In this document: piece after piece, positions 17,570 through 26,171 of the stretch
Numbering within the stretch: the first letter of the stretch is position 1
Layout: each line of letters opens with the position of its first letter
NCBI RefSeq assembly: GCF_035621495.1
Contig: NZ_CP141821.1
Span: 124,001 to 188,000 of the forward strand
From: Thermococcus sp. SY098
GTDB taxonomy: Archaea; Methanobacteriota_B; Thermococci; Thermococcales; Thermococcaceae
Reading direction: 5' to 3'
DNA: 64,000 bases
Translations under genes and position numbers: made by a program
Notes under the pieces: model-generated
What the model was told of the DNA's origin: nothing
The model's database searches: none
Seen by the model: only the letters and a program-made list of their open reading frames with translations

Positions 17570-18469
17570 ATGAAAGTGGGAAAGGGAGATGTTGTAAGAC
17601 TTCATTACATTGGAAAAGTCAAAGAGACTGGGGAGATTTTTGACACAACGTATGAAGAAGTTGCAAAGGAGGCTGGAATTTACAGCGAAAAGGGCATCTA
17701 TGGCCCAGTGCCAATTGCAATTGGCGCTGGTCATGTCCTCAAAGGGCTTGACGAACAGCTTGAAGGTCTCGAGGTGGGAAAGAAGTATGTAATTGAAGTT
17801 TCCCCGGAGAAAGCATTTGGAAGAAGAGATCCTAAGCTCATCAAAACCTTCACCCTTGGTCAGTTTAGAAGGCAGGGAATCATGCCATTTCCTGGATTAG
17901 AGGTTGAAATTGAGACTGAAAGTGGGAAGAAGCTTAAAGGAAGGGTTTTGAGTGTTTCAAGTGGAAGAGTTAGGGTTGACTTCAATCATCCCCTTGCAGG
18001 AAAGACGATCGTGTATGAAGTTGAGATCGTGGAAAAGATTGAAGATCCAATTGAGAAAGTCAAAGCATTGATTGAGCTGAGACTTCCAATGGTTGATCTC
18101 AGCAAAGTCAAGATTGAAGTCGGGGAGAAAGATGTAAAGATAGATTTCAGCGATGTTGAGATTGATAAAAACACGCTTATCCTTGGAGAAATCATCCTTG
18201 AGAGCGATCTCAAGTTCATTGGATATGAGCAGGTTGAATTTAAGCCCACAATTGATGATCTTTTGAAGCCTCCAGAGGTAAAAGTTGAAGAAGAGATAGA
18301 AAAAGAGGCAAAGGAGCAGAAAAGCGGAGAAGAGGCAGCTGAAGAAAGCAAAGAGGAAGCAGAAGAAAAGACTGAAGAAGTTAAAGAAAGTGTGGAGAAG
18401 ACAGAAGAAGAGGAAACTACCGAAGTTAAAGAGGAGAAAGAAGAGGCTAAAGAGGAAGCCAAAGAATGA
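17570..18469 (+). CDS. FKBP-type peptidyl-prolyl isomerase (long archaeal type with acidic tail)
   Basis: Cytoplasmic prolyl cis-trans isomerase/chaperone. FKBP domain from residue 1 (GDVVRLHYIGKVKETGEIFDTT, IAIGAGHVLKGLDEQLEGL) interrupted by the SlyD-like insert-in-flap (KAFGRRDPKLI...), followed by a second globular region and, from about residue 235, a Glu/Lys-rich low-complexity tail. Start is ATG 17570, seven bases after AGGAGGT; the ATG at 17564 is too close to it. 299 aa. The stop overlaps the next start (ATGA), indicating coupling with the CPBP protease gene. Confidence 0.92.
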   Translation: MKVGKGDVVRLHYIGKVKETGEIFDTTYEEVAKEAGIYSEKGIYGPVPIAIGAGHVLKGLDEQLEGLEVGKKYVIEVSPEKAFGRRDPKLIKTFTLGQFRRQGIMPFPGLEVEIETESGKKLKGRVLSVSSGRVRVDFNHPLAGKTIVYEVEIVEKIEDPIEKVKALIELRLPMVDLSKVKIEVGEKDVKIDFSDVEIDKNTLILGEIILESDLKFIGYEQVEFKPTIDDLLKPPEVKVEEEIEKEAKEQKSGEEAAEESKEEAEEKTEEVKESVEKTEEEETTEVKEEKEEAKEEAKE

Positions 18470-19053
18470 GAGTATTTCTTCTTTACTTAGTTTCTTTGAT
18501 TTTTATTATCCTCAACTGGCATCTGGGTAAAAATATCTACGAATGGGCATTCTATGACATTCTATTTTATGTAATCTTGCCTCTAACTGCGGCTTACCTT
18601 TTGGGGTTCAAACCTAATAAGTTGGGATTTAAGATTGGCAAAAGAGAAGGCTACATCTGGGCATTTGCCCTTTTCATAGCAACTTTGCCGCTGAGCATTT
18701 ATGCATCAAGAATAGAGAGCTTCCGGAGCTTTTACCCGATTTTTAGCTACTCCTCTTGGGGTGATTTTATCTTTAAGGAGCTGTTGATAGGAGCAATAAT
18801 GTTCGCGCATGAAGCGTTTTATAGGGGAATTTTGCTGTTTTCGCTGGCAGAAAAAAACGAATGGCTTGGGATTTTGCTCCAGAACATCCCCTATACCTTA
18901 ATTCACATAGGAAAACCGACACTGGAGATTCCATACTCCTTCATTGCGGGCATAATATTCGCGAAAATGGATTTGAAAAGTGAAAGCTTTCTGCCGAGTT
19001 TTCTTTTACACTGGATTGGAGCTGTGGCTTTTGATGTCCTCTGTATCATATGA
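18466..19053 (+). CDS. CPBP-family intramembrane metalloprotease
   Basis: Membrane protein with about six helices and the CPBP (CAAX protease/bacteriocin-processing) motifs: AHEAFYRGIL in place of the usual EExxxR, NIPYTLIHIGKP (His), and HWIGAVAFDVL at the end. The first motif has His-Glu rather than Glu-Glu, so activity is less certain. It is translationally coupled to the FKBP gene (4-bp overlap) and overlaps the convergent DUF4097-like gene by 8 bp. Substrate unknown. Confidence 0.85.
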   Translation: MRVFLLYLVSLIFIILNWHLGKNIYEWAFYDILFYVILPLTAAYLLGFKPNKLGFKIGKREGYIWAFALFIATLPLSIYASRIESFRSFYPIFSYSSWGDFIFKELLIGAIMFAHEAFYRGILLFSLAEKNEWLGILLQNIPYTLIHIGKPTLEIPYSFIAGIIFAKMDLKSESFLPSFLLHWIGAVAFDVLCII

Positions 19054-19723
19054 GCCTGAGCTCTATGTTTCCATTCACTGTAGAGACTTTGACTGAATAC
19101 TTTCCAGAACCAAGCTGTGCGCTGAAGCTTTTTGGTCCAAATTTTCCCACCAAAGAAGTCGCAATGTTATCAAAGCCCTCTGTTAGTATTCTTCCATTTG
19201 TTGTACTTGCTGAGATCATTGCATCAGCTTTTTTTGGAAGCAGAAATTTTATCGACCCGTTTACGGTCGAGATTTTCACATCGTTTCTAACAGCTTTCAA
19301 TACAGCTTTTATTGGACCGTTCACATTTCCAACTTTGCTGACCTCCACATTTTCAAGCTCAATTGACTCATTTACGTTGCCGATTTTAAGAACTCCCTTA
19401 ACATTTGAAATTGAGATTCTGCCGTTTACACTGCCAACTTTCTTTACTTCAACGGTTTTTGGAACAAGGATGTCAAAGTTCACCGAACTTCCACCCAAGC
19501 TGATGCCAAAGGTTTTCTTATGCTTAGCCTCGATTTTTAGAACATTCCCTTCCTTCTTGACTTTGATTTTTGGCTCTGATGCAAAAAGGCTCCATTTCTT
19601 CTCCGCTCTCATTTTTATTGTATCACCATCGTAGCCTTTTATCTTGATGTGTCCGTTCACATTGCTGATAACAAGCCTTAATCCTTCGGTTACCTCATAC
19701 TCCCTCTCAACTATCTCAATCAT
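19046..19723 (-). CDS. DUF4097-like beta-repeat protein, 225 aa
   Basis: The chain is a series of short beta repeats built on the phrase V-x-x-VNG-x-I: NVNGHIKI, SVNGRISI, NVNESIEL, NVNGPIKA, TVNGSIKF, TTNGRILT, TVNGNIEL. This is the pattern of DUF4097 (bactofilin-like/beta-solenoid) proteins. No signal peptide or membrane segment is seen, so it is probably cytoplasmic. Start chosen at 19723 (MIEIVEREYEV) because GGTGGGC lies 5-9 bases upstream; an ATG at 19735 is also possible. Function unknown. Confidence 0.8.
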   Translation of the reverse strand: MIEIVEREYEVTEGLRLVISNVNGHIKIKGYDGDTIKMRAEKKWSLFASEPKIKVKKEGNVLKIEAKHKKTFGISLGGSSVNFDILVPKTVEVKKVGSVNGRISISNVKGVLKIGNVNESIELENVEVSKVGNVNGPIKAVLKAVRNDVKISTVNGSIKFLLPKKADAMISASTTNGRILTEGFDNIATSLVGKFGPKSFSAQLGSGKYSVKVSTVNGNIELRLI

Positions 19724-19772
19724 CCTGCCCACCATTACTGTATTGCATGCTCAAAGGAAAAGTAAGATATGG

Positions 19773-21677
19773 TCAGGAGTGAGCACTTCCCTCACTGACT
19801 CTAACTGTGCCGTAGCCAACAAAGAGCACCTTATCTGGATCAAGGGCTTTAACGACCTCAGGTCTGTGGGTAATTATCACCGCTGTAATGCCTGCCTCAC
19901 GAATTATTTCGCTGACCTTCTTTGCAACCCTCATAGCGGTTAGTGTATCAAGGTGAGCGGCAAATTCGTCCATAAGTAATAGATTTGGTTTCTCTGCAAG
20001 CAGGGATGCAATCTTAGCCCTCTCCTTCTGTCCCGTGGAAAGCTCACTAAACTTTGCTCTGTAAAGCACAGCATCACTCAAGCCAGAGCGGTTTAAAACT
20101 TCAACTGCTGCATTTAAATCCCTAATTTTTCTGTAAATGTACTCCAGTATGCTCTCCGAACCAAAGGATGGTTCAAATTCGCCTGGAATCATGACCGAAA
20201 CCTTAACGTTTTCTGGCACTTCAATTTCTCCGCCTGTTGGTCTGTACTTCTCTTCCCAGTACCCTTTAGCCGCTCCAAGGATTAAGCGTAAAAGAGTTGT
20301 CTTTCCGGCTCCGCTTGCTCCAACTACCACGATCAACTCTTTTGGCTTGATTTCAAAGTTTAGATTTCTCAGGACGGGTCTCTGAATGACTCTATGTCTC
20401 ACTCCAAAAGCCTTCAAAAGCTCCTGAATTTCCTCAGGAAGGCCTCTTATGTCAAGCTCGCTCTCGAAGACCTTGCTTACATTTTTGAAAACTATTGAGC
20501 CTTTTAACGGCTCAACTTTTCCATAGCTCGGCCTCCACAGTTTTCCGTCTTTAGGAGCGTATGGATCATCCTTTAAAAAGCGCTCTATGTATTCTTCAGC
20601 CTCATCAGTCAGCGGATAAAAGAGGACAGGTCTTCCACTTGCTGTTTCCCATAAAAACTTAAAGCCAACTTTTTCAAAGAAGGGGTTATAGCGAGCCATC
20701 TGGGCTATGGTTTCAACGACGTGCTTTCTCTTCCTCATTTCTGGAATTCTTCTTTCTTTAATCCATTCCAATGCAGCTTTAACGCTTAATTGGCCAAGCC
20801 CATCGGAGCGGTAGTCTGGATGGACAACAACCCTTGCAATTCTCGCTCCAGCAGTGTTGCTCTCTCTCAAAGCCTGCCATTTTGCTTTCTCCCAGAGCAT
20901 CGAGCGGGCGACTTTTTTAGGATATTTCTTCTTGAGCTCTTCATAAAGCTCCTTCAGAATTCTCTCCGGCCAGAATGCCGGATGGAACCACTCCTCTGGA
21001 AAAACCTTCTCACGAATGTTCTTCTCTATTTCACCGTTTGGTAAGCGACGGTGCATCAGTGGAATTGGCGGATCAACTCTAACGTAAGCCAAGATTCTTG
21101 GCTCATACTCCTCTCTGTTCTCGAGCTCAAGGATTAAGAAGCGTGATGCCGGGGTTGAACCTTTAATCTCCAAGATGTGAACATCTTCGCTCCCGCAGAC
21201 CGGACACTTCTGCTTCGTATTCGCCTCAAATACGTGTCCGTTCTCGCATCTCCAGAGCGCAACTTTCTCCTTCTGAGATGCATAATGATACTGCTCAAGC
21301 TCCGCTATTGCCTCAAAGTCGCTCTCATAAGTTGCTTCCCTCGCCTTAATCTTGTAGGTATAGAGCAGCTCACCGGTTAACGGGGAATAGCGCTTTGCTT
21401 CATACTCCCTCTCCCACAGTGGCCAAACTTTAATTTTGTCCCCCTGATAGAATTTGTAAAGCTCATAGTCATCGAAATCAAGAATTTTCTCACCTTTTTT
21501 GACTTTTGGCTTCTCTTTAACATGGATTTCAACTTCATCTCCAGTTACAAACCACTGAGCAACGCCGCTCATGTAAAGCTTGTATCTTTCCCCCTTAGCC
21601 TCAACTTCAAGAATTCCAAACCATCGATGCTTGAAGCGTGGAATTTCACTACCAACGACTTTACCTCTAAGAATCAT
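19773..21677 (-). CDS. GNAT acetyltransferase / zinc ribbon / ABC ATPase fusion (COG2401 type), 634 aa
   Basis: An unusual three-part soluble protein. After an N-terminal beta-rich region there is a rubredoxin-like zinc ribbon from Cys144 (CENGHVF...CPVCG), then a GNAT acetyltransferase-like domain (RVVVHPDYRSDGLGQLSV and YNPFFEKVGFKFLWE, the acetyl-CoA loop and end of GNAT), then an ABC-type ATPase with Walker A GASGAGKTT at about 450-458, signature LSTGQKERAK and Walker B LLLMDEFAAHLD. I recognise the architecture as COG2401, whose function is unknown. The start is ATG 21677 behind GGTGGTAAC. No transmembrane partner is nearby, so it is not a transporter subunit. Confidence 0.85.
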   Translation of the reverse strand: MILRGKVVGSEIPRFKHRWFGILEVEAKGERYKLYMSGVAQWFVTGDEVEIHVKEKPKVKKGEKILDFDDYELYKFYQGDKIKVWPLWEREYEAKRYSPLTGELLYTYKIKAREATYESDFEAIAELEQYHYASQKEKVALWRCENGHVFEANTKQKCPVCGSEDVHILEIKGSTPASRFLILELENREEYEPRILAYVRVDPPIPLMHRRLPNGEIEKNIREKVFPEEWFHPAFWPERILKELYEELKKKYPKKVARSMLWEKAKWQALRESNTAGARIARVVVHPDYRSDGLGQLSVKAALEWIKERRIPEMRKRKHVVETIAQMARYNPFFEKVGFKFLWETASGRPVLFYPLTDEAEEYIERFLKDDPYAPKDGKLWRPSYGKVEPLKGSIVFKNVSKVFESELDIRGLPEEIQELLKAFGVRHRVIQRPVLRNLNFEIKPKELIVVVGASGAGKTTLLRLILGAAKGYWEEKYRPTGGEIEVPENVKVSVMIPGEFEPSFGSESILEYIYRKIRDLNAAVEVLNRSGLSDAVLYRAKFSELSTGQKERAKIASLLAEKPNLLLMDEFAAHLDTLTAMRVAKKVSEIIREAGITAVIITHRPEVVKALDPDKVLFVGYGTVRVSEGSAHS

Positions 21678-21759
21678 TGTTACCACCATTGGTAAATTGA
21701 CGGAGAAATTAATAACTGTTCCCATGCCGACTATGTTTGAAAACAGCGATCATTAAGAA

Positions 21760-22068
21760 CTATTCCCCTCTGTCGTGTAAAACCTCATCAATAACCTTTT
21801 TCAAAAGCCTAAGAAATGCGATAGTCTCTCTGGCACCTTTGTCTGTTATTTCAATGAATGTCCTTGGTCTGTCTGCAAATCCTTTGAATATCCTAACGTA
21901 GCCTTCTCTTTCAAGCTTTTTCAAATGTGATTCAAGGTTTCCGGGAGTCAGGTTCAAAGCTTTTTGAAGCTCTGCAAAGCTGACCCTCCGCCTCGGTAAA
22001 AGGTAAAGGGCTATTGACAATCTGACCGGAGAGCCGAGGATGTGGTTCTTGGTTATCTCCTCAAGCAC
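21760..22068 (-). CDS. Winged-helix transcriptional regulator, 102 aa
   Basis: Small MarR/ArsR-like winged helix: SPVRLSIALYLLPRRRVSFAELQKAL, recognition helix LTPGNLESHLKKLEREGYVRI, then a wing (FADRPRTFIEITDKG) and a C-terminal dimerisation helix. It starts with GTG 22068 immediately after the stop of the upstream membrane protein gene, so the two are co-translated. A regulator plus small membrane protein is a common archaeal pair in which the membrane protein is the target or sensor. Ligand unknown. Confidence 0.87.
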   Translation of the reverse strand: MLEEITKNHILGSPVRLSIALYLLPRRRVSFAELQKALNLTPGNLESHLKKLEREGYVRIFKGFADRPRTFIEITDKGARETIAFLRLLKKVIDEVLHDRGE

Positions 22069-22581
22069 TCAGACCACCTTAAAAGTTCTCCAGAGATGTA
22101 TGAACGAAACCAGCGAATAGCTGAGTATTATGAGTGCGTTTACGAATGTCCAATCTGGCTTGAGAAATGCGGCAAGCGTTATTGCTGGAATTGCCATGCT
22201 CCATTGGGAAAAACTGAAAGCCATGCCAAGGTTTCCAAGCCCTATGATAGCAGCGAAACCCCTCACATCTCTGAAGAATGCCCATATTATAACTCCTAAA
22301 ATCCATCCGCTCAACCACATCCATCCTCTGAAGCTTGAATCCTTGTGAATTTCTGGATTAAGCTGGATGAACTTCTTCCATGCAACTCCCATCACATATA
22401 CCACACCTATGAATACTGTGGGCCAGTAAAAGATGGTAAGTCTTTCAAGACCCAAAGCGGAAAGCGTAAGATATCCTCCCATGGCTATGAGCCATGCAAT
22501 GTATATTATGGCAATGTAGATATGCCAACTTGCAATAAGCTTTTTCTCAACACTCTCAAGGGCTTCCTTGATGCCTTCCAT
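22069..22581 (-). CDS. Integral membrane protein, 170 aa, paired with winged-helix regulator
   Basis: Five hydrophobic segments after an amphipathic N-terminal helix (MEGIKEALESVEKKLIASWH). Start at 22581 is fixed by GGTGAGGAGT directly upstream; the frame extends further back without a ribosome binding site. It is followed without any gap by the winged-helix regulator. It is divergent from prolyl oligopeptidase. Family not recognised beyond a conserved archaeal membrane protein. Confidence 0.75.
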   Translation of the reverse strand: MEGIKEALESVEKKLIASWHIYIAIIYIAWLIAMGGYLTLSALGLERLTIFYWPTVFIGVVYVMGVAWKKFIQLNPEIHKDSSFRGWMWLSGWILGVIIWAFFRDVRGFAAIIGLGNLGMAFSFSQWSMAIPAITLAAFLKPDWTFVNALIILSYSLVSFIHLWRTFKVV

Positions 22582-22695
22582 ACTCCTCACCCCACTAAAA
22601 GTTATGGGCTTTGGGTATTTAAAGGGGAACAAAACTTTGCACTGCAAACTACCAAACTTTTTAATGCTAGACACCATATTCCAATGGTGGTTTAA

Positions 22696-24549
22696 ATGGA
22701 AGACCCTTATCTCTGGATGGAGAATCTGAATGATAGGAGAGTTCTAAAGTTCATTGAAGAGGAAAACAAGCGCTTTAGGGAATTCATTGGGGATTTGCCA
22801 GAAAAGCTGATTGACGATGTGAGAAATTACTACTACCTTCCCAGCATCTGGGAAGCTCAAATCACAAAGAGAGGAACATTTGTGAAGATAAACGAAGCAG
22901 GGAGACAGCTCATAAAACTCCTCGAGACTGGGGAAATTATAGTTGATTCCAAAAAGCTTGAAGAAGAGCTTGGTGATGAGGTTCTCCTTCAAGGATTTAC
23001 AGTTGACAGAGATGGGAAAAGATTAGCCTACAACTTCTCAATTGGAGGGGCTGATGAGGGGGTAACAAGGATAGTTGATCCTAAAACTGGAGAAATCATA
23101 GAGGAGATAGAGCCATCCTTGTGGAATATCGTTTTCCTTGATGATGGCCATTATTTTGCCCGCTTCTACCGAAAAGAAAAGACCCCCGATGGCATGGAGC
23201 CGCCAGCGGAGAGAATTTTTCTGAAGAAAGGGGAAGATGAAATAATGGTATTTGGTGAGGGGTTTGGTTCAGGATACTTCATGAATCTGCACAAGAGCAC
23301 AGATGGAAAGTGGGCAATGCTGACGGTTACATTCGGCTGGAACAAAGCCGATATTTATCTTGGCCCGATTGATGAGCCAGAAAAGTGGAGGAAGGTTTAT
23401 TCAAGCGATGTTCCAGCACATCCGATAGATGTCATCAATGGAAAGCTCTACATCTACACACGCAAAGGAAAGGGTTTCGGAAAGGTTATTGCAATCGAAA
23501 ATGGCAAAGTTGAAGAAATAATCCCCGAAGATGAGTTTCTACTTGAGTGGGCGGTTATTGTCAATGATAAAATACTTGCTGGCTATTTGGTTCATGCCTC
23601 CTCGAAGCTCAAGGTGTTTACACTTGATGGGAAGCTTATAGAGGAGATAAGCTTTGAGATGCCCGCACAAGTTTACCCCCTTGACACTGATGGAGAGCAG
23701 GTTTTGCTCAGATACGAGAGCTTTACAGTTCCATACAGGCTTTACCGCTTTAGAGACAAGCTTGGACTGATTGATGAGGTCAAAGTTGAAGGAGAATTTG
23801 AAGTCAGTGAAGATTTTGCAACCTCAAAAGATGGAACAAGGGTTCATTATTTCATGGTCAAGAAGAAAGGAACAAAAAGCGATAAAGCTTGGGTTTTTGG
23901 ATATGGTGGCTTTAACATTGCCTTGCTCCCACGGTTCGTTCCTCAGGTGGTTCCCTTCATTGAGCGCGGTGGAACTTTTGTGATGGCAAACTTAAGAGGT
24001 GGGAGCGAATACGGTGAGGAGTGGCACCGTCAAGGAATGAGGGAGAACAAGCAGAACGTCTTTGATGACTTCATAGCTGTCTTAGAGAAGCTCAAGAGAG
24101 GGGGGTATAAAGTTGCCGCTTGGGGAAGGAGCAACGGAGGGCTTTTGGTTTCAGCGGTTTTGGTTCAGAGACCAGATATTATTGATGCCGCTTTAATTGG
24201 ATATCCCGTTATAGACATGCTGAGGTTTTATAAACTCTACATCGGAAGCGTTTGGATTCCAGAATATGGGAATCCAGATGACCCAAAGGACAAAGAGTTT
24301 CTGCTGAAGTATTCGCCCTATCACAATGTAAAGCCTCAAAAATATCCGCCGACGCTAATTTACACGGGTTTACATGATGATAGAGTTCATCCTGCACATG
24401 CGCTCAAATTCACTAAGAAGCTGAAAGATGTCGGTGCTCCTGTTTATCTGCGCGTTGAGACAAAGAGCGGACATATGGGGGCTTCGCCAGAGACAAGGAT
24501 AAAAGAACTGGCAGATTTATTGGCGTTTGTGGTTAAGGTGCTTGGTTGA
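22696..24549 (+). CDS. Prolyl oligopeptidase family serine peptidase
   Basis: S9 serine peptidase that cleaves short peptides after proline. N-terminal propeller with the family opening (EDPYLWMENLNDRRVLKFIEEEN), then an alpha/beta hydrolase domain. Nucleophile Ser479 lies in AWGRSNGG, the aspartate is Asp561 or Asp562 in GLHDDRVHPAHA, and the histidine is His593 in KSGHMGA. Length 617 aa is that of thermococcal prolyl endopeptidase. No signal peptide, so it is intracellular and probably digests peptides imported or made during proteolysis. Monocistronic. Confidence 0.95.
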   Translation: MEDPYLWMENLNDRRVLKFIEEENKRFREFIGDLPEKLIDDVRNYYYLPSIWEAQITKRGTFVKINEAGRQLIKLLETGEIIVDSKKLEEELGDEVLLQGFTVDRDGKRLAYNFSIGGADEGVTRIVDPKTGEIIEEIEPSLWNIVFLDDGHYFARFYRKEKTPDGMEPPAERIFLKKGEDEIMVFGEGFGSGYFMNLHKSTDGKWAMLTVTFGWNKADIYLGPIDEPEKWRKVYSSDVPAHPIDVINGKLYIYTRKGKGFGKVIAIENGKVEEIIPEDEFLLEWAVIVNDKILAGYLVHASSKLKVFTLDGKLIEEISFEMPAQVYPLDTDGEQVLLRYESFTVPYRLYRFRDKLGLIDEVKVEGEFEVSEDFATSKDGTRVHYFMVKKKGTKSDKAWVFGYGGFNIALLPRFVPQVVPFIERGGTFVMANLRGGSEYGEEWHRQGMRENKQNVFDDFIAVLEKLKRGGYKVAAWGRSNGGLLVSAVLVQRPDIIDAALIGYPVIDMLRFYKLYIGSVWIPEYGNPDDPKDKEFLLKYSPYHNVKPQKYPPTLIYTGLHDDRVHPAHALKFTKKLKDVGAPVYLRVETKSGHMGASPETRIKELADLLAFVVKVLG

Positions 24550-24651
24550 GATCAAAGCCTCTCTTTTCTGTCACTTTTTACTGTGATTTCTTATTCAATC
24601 CAAAGCCTCAGGATGAAAAGATTTAGTTAGTGAGAATACTCAAATCACTTT

Positions 24652-24839
24652 GTGGACAGAAAAAATGAGCTGAGGGCAATAAGGGAAAAACTGTCCGCAA
24701 AGGTTGAAGGGCTTTTAAATGCAGAACTCACGTCGGAAAAACCTCCAGAAGCTCAGTCTTTACGCCTTCGCAATCGAGATGATAAAACGGGAGGACTTTG
24801 AAAGGCTGGGAGAAGTGAAGAACTTTAGCTTCAATAAAT
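24652..24839 (+). pseudogene. Decayed small gene (frameshifted)
   Basis: From GTG 24652 one frame reads VDRKNELRAIREKLSAKVEG and runs on to LLNAELTSEKP; around 24740-24750 the good sequence moves to another frame that reads QKLSLYAFAIEMIKREDFER followed by LGEVKNF. Joined, these make a ~60-residue charged helical protein with no obvious name. The end runs into the 3' end of the convergent AAA ATPase gene, so the tail is probably lost. The upstream part of the gap (24550-24651) holds only a T-rich stretch. Confidence 0.5.
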
Positions 24840-26006
24840 CAACCCAAACAGGAACAGCGGAATTCTGCTGTTTCCAGTGAGCAAGCCATCAGTGGCTATA
24901 TAGTCCGGCTTTTGGTATCTGCCCTTCCTTTCACCACCCACTTCTATTACCCACTCTCCTACTTGGAAATCAGGCGTTTTCTCACCTCTCTTTCCTTTCA
25001 GATAGCAAACCTCACTTACCCAGCGAACGTGATTAATGAAGAACTCCTCTCTGAGGGCACCGATATTCACAGAGAAGCCCTTTTTTGCAAAGAATTTTCT
25101 CAGCGGAATTGTGAGGTAGAGCTTTGGCTCCTTTCTGATGCTCTTGCATGCTTGGACTGGATAAATCAGCCCCGCTTTTGATAAATCCTCAACAAGCCTT
25201 ATCGCCATGTTTTTGGAGATGTCAAGCTCGTTGGCTATTGTTGAGTACTTCACCTCAAAGGGAGCCGACTTTGCCACCAAATAGAGGAGCTTAAATGCAT
25301 CAGTTTCGTACTTCACATTTATCTCCCTGAGGGACGAAAGATCCTCAAGGATAACCTTTCTGATAGAGTTTTCAAGCGCATCATAGAAGCCGCTCTCAGG
25401 GTAGAGCACCCCTCCTTTTCCCATGTATTCTTTCCAGAGAGGATGAAGTTCCATGTACATATTTGTCAGGTCAAATGACTTGGAAAGCACTGTTTTCAAA
25501 GATAGCCTCGGAATGCTAAAACCTCTCTTTATGTTAAGCCACTCCCTAAAGGAAGCGGGGGGAAGTTCCTTTAAAACAACCCTACGGGATAGATCAGCGC
25601 TTAAGTGTAATATATCGATAGCAGAGGAACCTGAGAAAAATATTCTAACCTCGTGCTCATCGTAAAGAGTTTTTAAGTCCTCAGACCAGTTGGGTTTTCT
25701 GTGTATCTCATCAACGAAAATGTTTCTGTAGCCTAATTCTGCGAGAGATTTGACGATTTCATAGATGGAAAACGGTTTAATCAGCGTAGAATCCGCTGAA
25801 AAATAAACGCTTTTTTCAGTTTCATTTGCCAGCTGGAGCAACAGGACAGTTTTGCCAACGCCCCTAATGCCTTTAATGCCTATGTAGTACTCTTCATCTA
25901 TTCTTCTGAGCTCGTTGTACAGAAAGCGTTTTTTAGGAAACTTTCTTACCCACATCATCAGCCTTCTGCTGGTGGATAGAATGGATGTTAGTATCTTCTC
26001 CTCCAT
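24831..26006 (-). CDS. Archaeal AAA ATPase (DUF4143-type), 391 aa
   Basis: P-loop ATPase of the archaeal/DUF4143 class: Walker A KGIRGVGKTVLLLQ, Walker B NIFVDEIHRKPNW, sensor IFFSGSSAID, then a winged-helix region (KYSTIANELDISKNMAIRLVEDL) and a C-terminal segment with a PD-(D/E)xK-like ending (TPDFQVGEWVIEVGG). The start is ATG 26006: TTTATAAATA at 26027-26036 is centred 25 nt upstream, giving a leaderless transcript; the longer frame to 26090 lies across the promoter. Such ATPases are frequently duplicated and mobile in Thermococcales; role unknown. Confidence 0.85.
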   Translation of the reverse strand: MEEKILTSILSTSRRLMMWVRKFPKKRFLYNELRRIDEEYYIGIKGIRGVGKTVLLLQLANETEKSVYFSADSTLIKPFSIYEIVKSLAELGYRNIFVDEIHRKPNWSEDLKTLYDEHEVRIFFSGSSAIDILHLSADLSRRVVLKELPPASFREWLNIKRGFSIPRLSLKTVLSKSFDLTNMYMELHPLWKEYMGKGGVLYPESGFYDALENSIRKVILEDLSSLREINVKYETDAFKLLYLVAKSAPFEVKYSTIANELDISKNMAIRLVEDLSKAGLIYPVQACKSIRKEPKLYLTIPLRKFFAKKGFSVNIGALREEFFINHVRWVSEVCYLKGKRGEKTPDFQVGEWVIEVGGERKGRYQKPDYIATDGLLTGNSRIPLFLFGLIY

Positions 26007-26026
26007 GTGTTGTTGTTGATTCTCGT

Positions 26027-26036
26027 TATTTATAAA
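26027..26036 (-). promoter_or_regulatory. TATA box deciding the leaderless start of the AAA ATPase
   Basis: TTTATAAATA on the minus strand, centred 25 nt before the ATG at 26006. It excludes the upstream in-frame ATG at 26090 as the start. Confidence 0.7.
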
Positions 26037-26171
26037 CCTTGTCCTTATGTGAGAACGATATGCATGCATTTTGTTTTTATGTAGAGACAAAATGTTGTGT
26101 TATTAAAACTGACCGCGGTGATGTTTCTCTTTAGTTATGCATAACCACTACATTGTGGAACTGCGGGTTTG

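Noticed and set aside
17986-18462. 158-codon open frame opposite the FKBP gene
   Set aside because: Ser/Leu-rich mirror of the Glu/Lys-rich FKBP tail; no ribosome binding site and the plus strand is clearly coding.
19050-19634. 194-codon open frame opposite the DUF4097-like gene
   Set aside because: It mirrors the VNG repeats of the minus-strand gene (Phe/Thr/Pro-rich), with no start signal.
24550-24651. Possible additional small RNA or gene after prolyl oligopeptidase
   Set aside because: T-rich, with no boxes, stems or coding frame; probably terminator plus spacer.
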